NCBI GenBank assembly: GCA_947450765.1
Contig: CANFXC010000012.1
Coordinates: forward strand, 1-54,265
Direction of reading: 5' to 3'
DNA: 54,265 nt
Origin: Comamonadaceae bacterium
GTDB lineage: Bacteria; Pseudomonadota; Gammaproteobacteria; Burkholderiales; Burkholderiaceae_C
Below the pieces are notes generated by a model. It was not told the DNA's origin and did no database searches. It saw nothing but the letters and a program-made list of their open reading frames with translations. Of the stretch, positions 25,106 through 34,701 are shown piece after piece (within the stretch, counting starts at the first letter, position 1; each line of letters starts with the position of its first letter). Both the position numbers and the translations under genes were made by a program.

Positions 25106-26032
25106 CTACTTGCCCCAGCGCAGCACCAGCGGGTTGAGCCGCTGAGCTGTCTCGATCAAGCCTTTTCGCACCTCGGGGTGCATGGTGGGAAAGGGATGGC
25201 GCGGTGCTTCGCACGCGATGACGCCGCCCTCTTTCATGAGCGCTTTAGCCGTCAGGATGCCGCCCTGTCGGTTTTCATAGTTGATGAGCGGTAGCCAGCG
25301 CTCGTACAAGGCACACGCTTCCTCACGGCGGCCTGCGGCATAGGCATCAAGAATCAAGCGGATGCCATCGGGGTAGCCACCGCCCGTCATGGCGCCGGTC
25401 GCTCCGGCGTCCAAGTCAGGCAACAGCGTGATGGCTTCCTCGCCATCCCAAGGGCCTTCAATGGCATCGCCGCCCAAGCGAATCAACTCGCGCAGCTTGC
25501 TGGCTGCACCGGCGGTTTCGATCTTGAAGTAACAGACGTTCTTGATCTCCTTGGCCATGCGCGCCAGAAAGGCGGCTGACAGCGGTGTACCGCTCATGGG
25601 TGCATCCTGAATCATGATCGGGATGTCGATGGCGTCAGACAAGGCGGCGTAGAACTCATAGATTTTTTGTTCGCTCGCACGCAAGGTGGCGCCGTGATAG
25701 GGCGGCATCACCATCACCATGGACGCGCCCATGTCTTGTGCGCGACGGCTGCGCTCAGCGCAGACGCGGGTGCCGAAATGCGTGGTGGTGACGATGACCG
25801 GTACGCGCCCCGCCACATGCTTGAGGATGGCGGCAGTCAACACTTCTCGCTCATCATCCGACAACAAAAACTGCTCGGAAAAATTAGCCAGAATGCACAG
25901 GCCGGTAGAACCGGCGTCGATCATGAAGTCAATGCACCGGAGCTGGCTGGGCAGGTCCAGCTCACCGGCTTCATTGAAGGTGGTGGGCACCACCGGAAAC
26001 ACACCCTGGTAGCGAGCCTGCATGTTATTCAA
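25106..26032 (-). CDS. L-2-keto-3-deoxyarabinonate dehydratase-like, DHDPS family
   Basis: 308 residues. The order of segments ([75 protein letters not shown]) closely matches my recollection of AraD of Azospirillum, which converts L-2-keto-3-deoxyarabinonate to alpha-ketoglutarate semialdehyde. Schiff-base lysine is K170, and the usual Tyr-x-x-P of aldolases is QDAP, as in that dehydratase group. The start overlaps the dehydratase stop by 8 nt. Together with the neighbouring sugar-acid dehydratase it gives two successive steps of a non-phosphorylating pathway. Confidence 0.8.
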   Translation of the reverse strand: MNNMQARYQGVFPVVPTTFNEAGELDLPSQLRCIDFMIDAGSTGLCILANFSEQFLLSDDEREVLTAAILKHVAGRVPVIVTTTHFGTRVCAERSRRAQDMGASMVMVMPPYHGATLRASEQKIYEFYAALSDAIDIPIMIQDAPMSGTPLSAAFLARMAKEIKNVCYFKIETAGAASKLRELIRLGGDAIEGPWDGEEAITLLPDLDAGATGAMTGGGYPDGIRLILDAYAAGRREEACALYERWLPLINYENRQGGILTAKALMKEGGVIACEAPRHPFPTMHPEVRKGLIETAQRLNPLVLRWGK

Positions 26033-27197
26033 TGATGTTGAACTGGTCCAGGAACTCGGTCTTCATCGTCAAGCCCAACCCTGGCTTGTTGTCGTCAAGC
26101 TGAATGAATCCGTTCTCGGCCACAGGCTCACCGTCGAAGATGTAATAGAACAGCTCGTTGCCAACTTCCACATCAAACATCGGGAAATATTCGCTCATCG
26201 GGCTGGCCAGCGTGCTCATGGTCAGGTGGTAGTTGTGCATTTGCCCGGCGTGTGGAATGACCGGCACGCTATAGGCTTCGCACAAGGCGTTGATCTTGTG
26301 TGCTGCGGTGATGCCGCCCACGCGGTTGGTGTCGTACTGCACCACGGACACCGCTTTTTTGTCGAGCAATTGCTTGAAGCCGTACAGCGAAAACTCATGC
26401 TCGCCGCCCGAAATCGGGATGCTGGTGAGCTGATTCAACTCAGCGTAGCCGTCGATGTCGTCGGCAATCACAGGCTCTTCCAGCCAGCGTGGTTCGAACT
26501 TTTCCAATTTCGGCAACATGCGTTTGGCGTACTCCAGGTTCCAGCCCATGTAGCACTCGAGCATCAAGTCGTTGTCGTAGCCAATCACTTCGCGAACCGC
26601 TTCGACAGACTTCAAATTCTCTGTCACGCCTTTTTGCAGATGCGCGGGACCATAGCCAAAACGCATCTTGAACGCGGTGAAGCCCTGGTCTTTGTACTTT
26701 TGTGCCTCGGCCTGCATCTCGTCCAGGTTGGTCCGGTAGAGCTTGGAGTAGTAACAGGGAATTTTTTCCTTGGTACGGCCACCCAGCAATTTAAAGACGG
26801 GCTTGTTCACCGACTTGCCAAGGATGTCCCAGATCGCCAGGTCAATCGCCGAAATCGCGGCCATGGTCACACCTTTGCGCCCCCACGCGTGCGTTGCGCG
26901 GTACATGCGTTGCCACAGGTATTCGTAGTCCCACGGGTCTTGGCCTAGCACCAAGGGCGTCAGGTATTGGTCAATGATGGCCTTGGCGATGGCAGGAGCC
27001 AAGGCAACATTTCCGAGGCCGATGATGCCGTCGTCGGTCTCAATTTCCACCACCGTCCAAGAGTGAAAACGAAAGGTGCTCATGGACTCGGTTTTTGAAT
27101 AAACCAGGTCCATCGCGTTGGAACAAAAATTACCTTGCGGCGGGACGGTCTTGCCCTTCCACTCGAACACACGGGCACGCACTGATTTGATTTTCAT
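26025..27197 (-). CDS. Sugar-acid dehydratase, enolase superfamily, RhmD-like
   Basis: 390 residues; capping domain (about 1-125) plus TIM barrel. Catalytic pieces: base K177 with R179 in FKMRFG, metal ligands E214 (LMLECY), E240/E241 (WLEEP) and E266 (GGEHEF), and H316 in IPHAG. The layout is nearest to rhamnonate/lyxonate-type dehydratases of the mandelate-racemase class, which turn an aldonate into a 2-keto-3-deoxy acid. Rhamnonate dehydratase has Asp at the first metal position where this has Glu. The next gene product would take the product further. The true substrate is not shown by sequence. Confidence 0.8.
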   Translation of the reverse strand: MKIKSVRARVFEWKGKTVPPQGNFCSNAMDLVYSKTESMSTFRFHSWTVVEIETDDGIIGLGNVALAPAIAKAIIDQYLTPLVLGQDPWDYEYLWQRMYRATHAWGRKGVTMAAISAIDLAIWDILGKSVNKPVFKLLGGRTKEKIPCYYSKLYRTNLDEMQAEAQKYKDQGFTAFKMRFGYGPAHLQKGVTENLKSVEAVREVIGYDNDLMLECYMGWNLEYAKRMLPKLEKFEPRWLEEPVIADDIDGYAELNQLTSIPISGGEHEFSLYGFKQLLDKKAVSVVQYDTNRVGGITAAHKINALCEAYSVPVIPHAGQMHNYHLTMSTLASPMSEYFPMFDVEVGNELFYYIFDGEPVAENGFIQLDDNKPGLGLTMKTEFLDQFNIIE

Positions 27198-27209
27198 GAT
27201 GAAGTCTCT

Positions 27210-28229
27210 TTAAGGTTGAAGCCGTGCCGCACCCATGCGGCAGGCAATGTTGAAAGCATTCAGCATGGCGTTGACATCTGCCTTGCCTAGGCCGGCAATG
27301 TCGTAGGCGGTGCCATGCGCAGGCGTGGTGATGGGAATCGGCAAACCGCCCTGCACCGTCACGCCCTTGCTAAAGCCCAGCAACTTGATGGCGATCTGGC
27401 CTTGATCGTGGTACATGGTGACGATGGCTTGGTACTGGCCTTCGCGCGCCTTGAGAAAAATAGTGTCTGCCGGAAACGGGCCATCGACGGGGAAACCGCT
27501 GCCGCGTAGCAACTTGACTGCGGGTTCAATGATGTCGATTTCTTCACGTCCGCACGTGCCGCCGTCACCCCCGTGCGGGTTGAAAGCAGCCACAGCCACT
27601 TTGGGTTCTGCCGTGCCGCTGGCCTGCAGTGATTTATAAATCAAACGCGTGGCCTCCACGATGCGCTCCGTGCTCAAGGTGGCCGCCGCATCTTTCAGTG
27701 GAATATGGGAGGACACTCGCGACGTCCACAAATCACCCAGCGTGTTGAACTCACAAAAGTAACCCGTCACGCCGAGGTACTCAGCAAAATGGTGCAGTTC
27801 GTCGTCGTGCTTCAGGCCGCCTTGCTTCATGGCGAATTTGTTGAGCGGCGCAAAGCAGATGGCATCGACCTCACCGCGTTGGGTGCCATCCATGCACAAG
27901 TTCAAAACCTTCAACACCGCAGCACCACAAGCGGCTTGCGATTGGCTGCGCATGACCTGATCGGCCGCAATGGTGTTCGTCGCCAAGAATGCGGGCAAGT
28001 GAGTATCAGGACGTACACGAACTTGCGCCAAGCTGCTGACAGCCTGTGTCTCAACTTGCAAGTCAGCAATGTTCTGACCGTCTTGCCACAACCACGGATC
28101 TCCCAACAAGACAATATTGGCCTGCTCTGTGATGCCTGGCTGGCTCAACAGACGAGCGATCAGCTCAGGGCCGATGCCTGCGGCATCACCCAAGGTAAGC
28201 GCTACGACAGGAAGTTTTTGCTGCGTCAT
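27210..28229 (-). CDS. pdxA2: PdxA2-like dehydrogenase
   Basis: 339 residues from the ATG at 28229; the frame runs to 28262 but that overlaps the end of the upstream gene. PdxA family: substrate/metal region DAAGIGPEL, metal histidines in HDDELHHF, in the YHDQGQI segment and in HGTAYDIAG. PdxA2 relatives oxidise 4-phospho-threonate/erythronate or other hydroxyacids and usually occur with a DUF1537 kinase; none is seen here. Aromatic cis-diol dehydrogenases such as TphB belong to the same family, so the substrate is open. Bases 28230-28233 separate it from the Bug gene, so translation is linked. Confidence 0.75.
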   Translation of the reverse strand: MTQQKLPVVALTLGDAAGIGPELIARLLSQPGITEQANIVLLGDPWLWQDGQNIADLQVETQAVSSLAQVRVRPDTHLPAFLATNTIAADQVMRSQSQAACGAAVLKVLNLCMDGTQRGEVDAICFAPLNKFAMKQGGLKHDDELHHFAEYLGVTGYFCEFNTLGDLWTSRVSSHIPLKDAAATLSTERIVEATRLIYKSLQASGTAEPKVAVAAFNPHGGDGGTCGREEIDIIEPAVKLLRGSGFPVDGPFPADTIFLKAREGQYQAIVTMYHDQGQIAIKLLGFSKGVTVQGGLPIPITTPAHGTAYDIAGLGKADVNAMLNAFNIACRMGAARLQP

Positions 28230-28233
28230 AAAG

Positions 28234-29196
28234 TCAATCCATCTTGATGTTTTTACGTGCAATCAGCTCGGCGTAGCGTTTGTTTTCAGACGCATGGAAC
28301 GCCGCAAACTGAGCCTGCGTCATGGGTGTCAGGTCTGCGCCGATAGCACTCAGGCGGGTCTGCGTTTCAGGCATGGCGAGCACCTTGGTGACTTCCGTAT
28401 AGATGCGATCCTGCACGGCCTTGGGTGTCGATGCCGGCATGTAAATGCCGTACCAGGCGCTCATTTCCACACCGCCCAGACCGGCTTCGGCCATGGTCGG
28501 CACATTCGGTAATTGCGGGTTGCGTTTGGCACTGGCCACCGCCAAAGCGCGGATGCGTCCCGCCTTGATTTGACCGATCACGGACGGCATGGTGTCAAAA
28601 CTCAGTTGCACCTGGCCGCCCACCAGATCGACCAACGCAGGGCCACTGCCGCGGTAGGGAATGTGCGTCATGAAGACGCCAGCTTTGTCTTTAAACAACT
28701 CTGCCGCAATGTGCTGTGTGCTGCCAGAGCCACTGGTGGCGTAGTTGAGCTTGCCGGGCTGTGACTTGGCCAGCTTGATCAGCGCCTGCACAGAATCGAC
28801 CGGCAAGGCGTTGTTGACCACCAGCACATTTGGCACAGCACCGACAAACGCCACCGGCACTAAATCTTTGTCGTTGTCGTAGTTGAGTTTGAGCAAGTGC
28901 GGTGCAATCGCGTGCGCCGTCGACACACCCATCAACAGCGTGTGACCGTCAGTGGCTTTGGCCGTCACGTCGGCGGCCAGCGTGTTGGAAACGCCGGCAC
29001 GGTTTTCAACCACCACCGGCTGCTTGAGCAACGGGCCCAGCCTGTCCGCGACAGCACGGGCCATCGCGTCAGTGCCACCACCCGGGGCAGATCCAACCAA
29101 AATACGCACCGGTTTGGTCGGCCAATCCTGCGCAAGTGCAACGGATTGAAGGGTCGCCGCGCAAACGGTTAGCAACAAGGCAGTAATCAGCTTCAT
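28234..29196 (-). CDS. Periplasmic binding protein, Bug/TctC family (2)
   Basis: 320 residues; signal peptide about 1-22 (cleavage after ALA). TctC features: DWPTKPVRILVGSAPGGGTDAMARAVADRLG, the PGKLNYATSGSGSTQHIAAELF region and SMPAST-like C-terminal part. First gene of the leftward cluster, so its start faces the LysR gene. Probably captures the compound handled by the dehydratases. No permease genes are adjacent. Confidence 0.9.
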   Translation of the reverse strand: MKLITALLLTVCAATLQSVALAQDWPTKPVRILVGSAPGGGTDAMARAVADRLGPLLKQPVVVENRAGVSNTLAADVTAKATDGHTLLMGVSTAHAIAPHLLKLNYDNDKDLVPVAFVGAVPNVLVVNNALPVDSVQALIKLAKSQPGKLNYATSGSGSTQHIAAELFKDKAGVFMTHIPYRGSGPALVDLVGGQVQLSFDTMPSVIGQIKAGRIRALAVASAKRNPQLPNVPTMAEAGLGGVEMSAWYGIYMPASTPKAVQDRIYTEVTKVLAMPETQTRLSAIGADLTPMTQAQFAAFHASENKRYAELIARKNIKMD

Positions 29197-29295
29197 GGTT
29201 TGTCTCCCAAATGTAGATGGACGGCATCTTGATGTACCGCTGCTCGAATCGTAAGGACGATCTCAGTCCTCGTAAATTGAAAAGAAATGATTGTT

Positions 29296-29314
29296 TGATA
29301 ATCTGTGGTTATCA
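29296..29314. promoter_or_regulatory. Putative LysR-regulator operator
   Basis: TGATAA (29296-29301) and TTATCA (29309-29314) form a perfect inverted repeat with a 7-nt centre. It lies in the 126-bp divergent region, 9 bp before the regulator ATG and about 100 bp from the Bug gene, a usual place for LysR autoregulation. The arms fit the T-N11-A pattern. Confidence 0.6.
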
Positions 29315-29322
29315 TTTGAAGC

Positions 29323-30249
29323 ATGTCAACATCCCTGCCAATCCCTCAATTACTGAACCGCCTGCGCATGCGTCAGGTTGCGCTGATCTTGGCGGTGGGA
29401 GAGCACGGCACCCTGCGCAAGGCTTCAGCAGAGTTGGGCATGACGCAGCCCGCCGCTACCAAAATGATCCATGAGTTGGAGTCAGCGTTAGGACAAAAAC
29501 TCTTTGAGCGCGTCGGCAGAGGACAAAAACTGACCCCAGCGGGCGCCAGCGTGATGCGCTATTTTTCAGGCGTGCGCGGCTCGTTCGAATCCATGAGCCG
29601 AGAGCTGGTCGAATTGAAACTCGGTAGCGCTGGCAGGGTCTCAGTGGGCAGCATCATGGCCCCGTCGCCAACTTTGCTGACGCAGGCCATCATCGCGCTG
29701 AAAAAAGCCTATCCCCTGCTGTCTGTCGGCGTCACGCTGGACACCAGTGACCGGCTGTTTGAGTTGTTGCGAGAAGGCGTGCTTGACGTAGTGATCGGCC
29801 GTATTCGGGACGTGAACCGGACTGAGGACTACACCTTCAAGGCACTGGAGAACGAGGCGCTGGCGGTGGTCGCGGGCGTGCACCACCCGCTGGGGAAGAA
29901 TAAAACCGTCAATTTCAGCGCCTTGCTCGACTACCCGTGGATATTGCAGCCGACAGACAGTCCCATGCGAGAAGTACTGGAGCATGAATTTCGCATGCTG
30001 CAGGCCCCCACGCCCAAGGGCATTATTGAGACCGCTTCAGTGCTGACCACGACTCACTTGATCGCGGAGACCGACATGATTGGCGTCTTACCGAAGTCAA
30101 TAGCTGACATCTATGCCAAGCATGGCTTGCTCAAAATTTTGCCCTGCTTGATTCAGCACAAGATGGAAGAGTTTGGTTCCGTCACCCGGAAAGACCGGCC
30201 TTTGAGCGAAGCTGCCGAGTATTTGCTGGACGCGCTACATCAGCGATAA
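29323..30249 (+). CDS. LysR-family transcriptional regulator
   Basis: 308 residues. N-terminal winged helix (about 12-70: LRMRQVALILAVGEHGTLRKASAELGMTQPAATKMIHELE) and a C-terminal effector domain of two alpha/beta lobes. Divergent to the six-gene sugar-acid cluster, so it most likely activates that operon in response to a pathway compound. Ends 12 bp before the stop of the convergent yccS gene. Confidence 0.93.
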   Translation: MSTSLPIPQLLNRLRMRQVALILAVGEHGTLRKASAELGMTQPAATKMIHELESALGQKLFERVGRGQKLTPAGASVMRYFSGVRGSFESMSRELVELKLGSAGRVSVGSIMAPSPTLLTQAIIALKKAYPLLSVGVTLDTSDRLFELLREGVLDVVIGRIRDVNRTEDYTFKALENEALAVVAGVHHPLGKNKTVNFSALLDYPWILQPTDSPMREVLEHEFRMLQAPTPKGIIETASVLTTTHLIAETDMIGVLPKSIADIYAKHGLLKILPCLIQHKMEEFGSVTRKDRPLSEAAEYLLDALHQR

Positions 30250-30261
30250 ACCGCAAACACC

Positions 30262-32487
30262 TCAAGCCAAAGGTGACCCCTGCAAAACCACTGTAAGCCT
30301 GGTTTTAACCATCAAGGTCATCTGCTCAAACAGATGCGGAACGAGGCGCAAAGCCAATTGCAACTGTGTCTGCAGCAAACGCTGCATGACGCCAAACTCA
30401 ACCTTATCTTGATCGTTACCGACCTGCGGCAACATGTCTTTCAACCATGCATCTGGCGACGCGTCTTGAGGGCGTTCCAAGGCCAGCGCCAAGACATCGA
30501 GTTGCCGCTGCAAGGTCTCTGCAGTTGCCAGCAAACCGGCATCGACGTGCCCAAGAACTAACTCATCACGGTGGGCACCGATGGCTGAAATGTAGTTGAG
30601 TAGCGTGTGTGAAAAAATCAAAAACCGGCCGCTGGCTTCCTTTTGCGCGCTGCTGCCGCTGGACGGCTCTTTGAGCATGGCGGAGTAGGCACTCGAGAGG
30701 GCTGCGTCGGCGTTGTGGGCATTGCGGCGGGCCAGTCGATAGTTGAGGTTGTCTTGCTTCCCCGCTTGGGCTTGGTATTGGGCCAAAATTTCGTGCAGGT
30801 AAATGGCTTGTGTTCGCAATGCGCGGGCCGCGAGGCCGGGCCACTGGCGCAACTGCCAGTTAGGCAGCACCAGCCAAGCCGCTAAGCCGGCGATCACGGA
30901 ACCGACGACGGTGTCCAACAAGCGGGTGGGGATCACGCCCTGCCCCATGCCCATCTGGTGAAAACTGAGCAGCAACAGCCCAGACACAGCGACCGTGGCC
31001 AACAAGTACCGGGTATGGCGAGAACCTAAAAACACAGCCCCCAACAACACCATCAACGTCGACTGCATCATCGGCGTTGGAAAGAGTTGAATCAACGCCC
31101 AACCCAGAGTCAAGCCAAACGCCGTCCCCATGGTGCGTTGCATGAGTCGCGTCAAAGTAGCGGCGTACTGCTGCTGACTCACAAACAAAATGGTCAGCAA
31201 GATCCAATAACCGTGTGGGTCGTTGGTGGCTTGCATGATGCAAAACCCCACCGCCAGCGACACCACCAAGCGTGTGGCGTGGCGAAACAAAGGCGAGCGC
31301 GTTTGCAGCTGCGCCCGAATGCGCGCCCACGCTTCGCGCAGCGTGCCGGGCTGACGATCCAACAGACTTTGGTCCACGCTGCCGTTCGCTGGGTCCACCG
31401 GTTTCAACGCACCGGCAAAGACACGCGCCATGGCGGTCAAGTTGTTGCTCAGGGCATTCAGTGCCGGCAATGACCGGTGCGCGCTTTGCAATCCACCCAA
31501 GTGGTGAATGGCCGCGTGCAAGTCCTCAATCGAACGGGCGGTGGCGCCGTGGTGAACCGGCACCGTCTTCGCCCGAATGGCGATGGCCAAACGAAAGGCC
31601 TGCTCGCCCAACAAGGTCAACACCCGCTGGCAACGGTAAAGGGCGTCTGAGTGAAAGAAAGCGGTTGATAAAACCTGGTAGTCCTCATGCGAAGAACTGG
31701 CGCGTTCGTGAATATCTTGGGCCGCCAAATACTGCTGCATGGACATCAGAAGCCAGGCTGGCGGTTGGCCCTGACGCAGCCGGCTGAACAGGCTTTCCTT
31801 GGTGGCGTTCAATGCGTCGACCACGCGTGAGTTGTGCAAGACCAGCGCCATGCGGCGCTGGGCCAGGTCGACTTCACGGACCGGCTCAAGCAGTTGCGCT
31901 TTCAGGTGCAGGTATTGCCCCAAGAGCGCGTACAACTTCGACAAGCGATGCCGCACCGGCGCTTGCGGCATGACGGCCAACCAGAGCACCGACACCAGGC
32001 CATACCAAACCGCACCCGCCAGCATCAGCGGTGTGCTGGTGCTGACCTGCGAGTGGCCGGTTTGTGCTGCCAAAGCCGAATAAATAAACAAGACCATCGC
32101 CCCAAAAGCAATGGCGCGGTAACGATCCCCCAAGGCCCCGAGCATCGTCAGCGTGAATGCAAACAGGAGCAAAACGGCCAACAGCAGGGCAGGCCATGGC
32201 AAGGTGACCCAAACGGCTACGGCCACCATGGTGAAGGCCACCATAGTGATGAGTTGCGCGCGCAGGCGGCCCTGCCAGTTGTCATCGGTTTCTGTCAATG
32301 CGCTGGCAATGACCCCCAACAACACGGGCATCAACTCGCCTTGCCGTTGCGACAGCCAGTCAAAGATCAGAACGCAGGTCAACGCCACCAGTGCACGAGC
32401 GCCACGCGTGTAGCCTTCGTGGTTCTGAGTGCGTTGACGCGCGCGCCTCAAACGTTCGTCAAGTCCTATCAAGCTAAAGTAGTTCAT
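30262..32487 (-). CDS. yccS: YccS/FUSC-family inner-membrane protein
   Basis: 741 residues, in two halves each with about 5-6 membrane segments near residues 25-160 and 395-540, separated by and ending in large cytoplasmic parts. This is the YccS/aromatic-acid-exporter layout (DUF2955/FUSC-like). Candidates export aromatic or other acids; no substrate is known from this sequence. Standing alone, it converges on lysR. Just before its start, TATGC/GCATA (32497-32511) forms a small inverted repeat inside a nearly symmetric CATGTGA...TCACACATG frame. Confidence 0.85.
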   Translation of the reverse strand: MNYFSLIGLDERLRRARQRTQNHEGYTRGARALVALTCVLIFDWLSQRQGELMPVLLGVIASALTETDDNWQGRLRAQLITMVAFTMVAVAVWVTLPWPALLLAVLLLFAFTLTMLGALGDRYRAIAFGAMVLFIYSALAAQTGHSQVSTSTPLMLAGAVWYGLVSVLWLAVMPQAPVRHRLSKLYALLGQYLHLKAQLLEPVREVDLAQRRMALVLHNSRVVDALNATKESLFSRLRQGQPPAWLLMSMQQYLAAQDIHERASSSHEDYQVLSTAFFHSDALYRCQRVLTLLGEQAFRLAIAIRAKTVPVHHGATARSIEDLHAAIHHLGGLQSAHRSLPALNALSNNLTAMARVFAGALKPVDPANGSVDQSLLDRQPGTLREAWARIRAQLQTRSPLFRHATRLVVSLAVGFCIMQATNDPHGYWILLTILFVSQQQYAATLTRLMQRTMGTAFGLTLGWALIQLFPTPMMQSTLMVLLGAVFLGSRHTRYLLATVAVSGLLLLSFHQMGMGQGVIPTRLLDTVVGSVIAGLAAWLVLPNWQLRQWPGLAARALRTQAIYLHEILAQYQAQAGKQDNLNYRLARRNAHNADAALSSAYSAMLKEPSSGSSAQKEASGRFLIFSHTLLNYISAIGAHRDELVLGHVDAGLLATAETLQRQLDVLALALERPQDASPDAWLKDMLPQVGNDQDKVEFGVMQRLLQTQLQLALRLVPHLFEQMTLMVKTRLTVVLQGSPLA

Positions 32488-32560
32488 GTGATCCTATATG
32501 CAAGAAGCATACTCACACATGATGACGGTTGAGGCGGCGGCTTGACGCGACAGCTTCGCG

Positions 32561-33631
32561 TTACGGAATCAACTTTTCTGCGCGCAGCTGCGCAAACAAA
32601 TCAGTGAACGAGTCTTCGGTCACTTGGTAGGCCGTGAAGCCAAGTTGGCGACTGCGCGTCATGTCGGTCATGACTTCGATCGGCCGGCCGAGATCCAGAT
32701 CCGTGTGCCAAGCCGATGCGAGTTTTTTCAAGTCGGGCTCGACCAGTCCATGCCGCTGCGCCATCTCACGCCAGAGTGCCTCGTCGCCGGCCATCTCGGT
32801 TTCAAGCGGGCGAATCGTGCCGTCAAAACCAGCCGCTTCAATGCCAAACCAGTTGGCCAAGCGGCCCCAGAGCCATTGCCAGCGGAACAGGTCACCGTTC
32901 ACGATATTGAAGGCGGTGTTGTGTGCCGCGTCTGTCTCTGCTGCCCAGACCAGTTGCCTGGCCAACTGGTGCGCGTCCGTGACGTCGGACAAGCCCTGCC
33001 ACTGAGCCGCAGATCCGGGCCATTGAAACAGGCGACCCGTTTCTTTGCAGATCGACGCATACACGGCCAGCGTCGTGCCCATGTTCATCGCATTGCCAAC
33101 GGCCTTGCCGATGACGGTGTGCGGTCTGTGGACGTTCCAGCTGAAGCCGTCACGTGCGGCAGCCGCGAAGACTTCGTCTTCTTGTTCGTAATAAAAATTC
33201 TCAATGGCCAGACGGGGCTGTTCCTCGCGCAGCGGGGTCTCGGGCAAGGTACCGGCACTGGCATAGGCTTCGAAAGGTCCTAGGTAATGTTTGAGCCCGG
33301 TCACCAGAGACACATGGCGCACTGATTTTTTCGGTGCCAGTGCCGCCAGCACATTGCGCACCATGGCGCCGTTGACGCGAATGTTCTCAGCCTCAGTGGC
33401 TTGACGCATCCAGGCGGTGATGAACACATGGGTGGGCGCAACATCGGCCAAAGTGGTTTGCAAACTGGCCGGGTCGAGCAGGTCAGCGGCAACTGCACGC
33501 AAACCGGGGACGCCCCCCAGCGGGCGGCGAGCCAAACCATAAACGGTCCAGCCTTTATCAATCAACTCGGTCACTAAATTGCTGCCGCCAATACCACTCG
33601 CACCGACGACCAAGGCTGTTTTCTGCATCAC
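32561..33631 (-). CDS. SDR oxidoreductase, PRISE-like (progesterone 5-beta-reductase type)
   Basis: 356 residues. NADP-binding motif VVGASGIGGSNL at the N terminus and the NFYYEQEDEVF segment typical of PRISE/iridoid-synthase-type extended SDR enzymes (1,4-reduction of enones). GLKHYLGPFEAY and HRPHTVIG are also as in that group. In bacteria the physiological substrate is mostly unknown. It follows the ABC transporter genes after 77 bp in the same direction and may be part of that transcript. Confidence 0.85.
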   Translation of the reverse strand: MMQKTALVVGASGIGGSNLVTELIDKGWTVYGLARRPLGGVPGLRAVAADLLDPASLQTTLADVAPTHVFITAWMRQATEAENIRVNGAMVRNVLAALAPKKSVRHVSLVTGLKHYLGPFEAYASAGTLPETPLREEQPRLAIENFYYEQEDEVFAAAARDGFSWNVHRPHTVIGKAVGNAMNMGTTLAVYASICKETGRLFQWPGSAAQWQGLSDVTDAHQLARQLVWAAETDAAHNTAFNIVNGDLFRWQWLWGRLANWFGIEAAGFDGTIRPLETEMAGDEALWREMAQRHGLVEPDLKKLASAWHTDLDLGRPIEVMTDMTRSRQLGFTAYQVTEDSFTDLFAQLRAEKLIP

Positions 33632-33708
33632 TCACTCACTCTGTAAACAAATCAGTCTACTGTCAAGTGAGCTTTCCGGTTGAGGCGCCTAGATCACAAA
33701 CCTTGGCG

Positions 33709-34701
33709 TTATAGGGGCACTGGCAGCGGCGTCAGCGGATGCCAGCAAGCTATGCGTGTGTTGTCGCTGTTGACCATCGGTGGACTCTCAGAACTGCACT
33801 GCGCGCTGGCGTGAGCGCAACGCGGCGCAAAGCTGCAACCGGCTGGCAGGTCAGCCAAATTAGGTGGGCTGCCGGGTATGGCACGCAAAGGTTGACCGCG
33901 GTTCTCGCTGCTGACCGTGGACGCCAGCAAGCCGGCGCTGTAAGGGTGGCGGGCAGCGTGCACCATACCGGCGACCGAGTTTTCTTCAACGATGCGGCCG
34001 GCATACATAACGGCAATCCGATCGGCCACTTCAACTGCCGCGCCAATGTCGTGGGTGACAAAAATCACCGCCATGCCGGTTTCGCGTTGCAGTTCGCGCA
34101 GCAGCAGCAAAATCTGAATCTGCACCGTGGCGTCTAGTGCGGTGGTGGGTTCATCGGCCAGCAACAGTTTCGGTTTGCAGGCCAGTGCCAGTGCGATCAT
34201 GGCGCGTTGCCGCATGCCGCCAGACAGTTCGTGCGGGTAGGCATCAAAGCGTCGTTTGGCTTGCGGTATTTGCACACGCTCCAACATGTGCAACGCCTGA
34301 CTTTTTGCTGCTGTTTCGCTGATGACCTCATGCGCACGAATCACTTCCGTGATCTGTTGACCGATGGTGTAGACCGGATCAAACGCCAGTCCCGCCTCTT
34401 GAAAAACCATGGAGGCAATACCGCCCCGATAAGCTTCCAGCGCCCGGCCTTGCAAGGCCATCACGTCAATCCCATCGACCTGAATCTGGCCACTCATGCG
34501 GGTCGTTTTGGGCGAGTGCAGTTTAAGCAAAGTGCGCAAGGTGACGCTCTTGCCTGAGCCAGACTCACCCAGCAAACCCAAGACCTCACCCGCCTTTAAT
34601 TCAAAGCTGACTTGGTTCAATGCACTGGCATGGCGGCTGCCATGAAATTCAACACTCAGGTCTTTGACCGAGACCAAGGGCAAGAGCAAGGGCGCGTTCA
34701 T
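33709..34701 (-). CDS. ABC transporter ATP-binding protein, OppD/DppD type
   Basis: 330 residues. Walker A GESGSGKS, signature LSGGMRQR, Walker B LLLADEPT, and the OppD-type C-terminal extension with the cysteines of CSFAPRCAHASAQC. It hydrolyses ATP to drive uptake of peptides or related compounds. The ATG overlaps the stop of the OppF-type gene (ATGA). In this operon the F-type subunit precedes the D-type, the opposite of the usual D-F order. Confidence 0.92.
   Translation of the reverse strand: MNAPLLLPLVSVKDLSVEFHGSRHASALNQVSFELKAGEVLGLLGESGSGKSVTLRTLLKLHSPKTTRMSGQIQVDGIDVMALQGRALEAYRGGIASMVFQEAGLAFDPVYTIGQQITEVIRAHEVISETAAKSQALHMLERVQIPQAKRRFDAYPHELSGGMRQRAMIALALACKPKLLLADEPTTALDATVQIQILLLLRELQRETGMAVIFVTHDIGAAVEVADRIAVMYAGRIVEENSVAGMVHAARHPYSAGLLASTVSSENRGQPLRAIPGSPPNLADLPAGCSFAPRCAHASAQCSSESPPMVNSDNTRIACWHPLTPLPVPL

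Noticed and set aside
26022..26948. 308-residue plus-strand frame
   Set aside because: Antisense to the enolase-superfamily dehydratase whose catalytic residues are all present.
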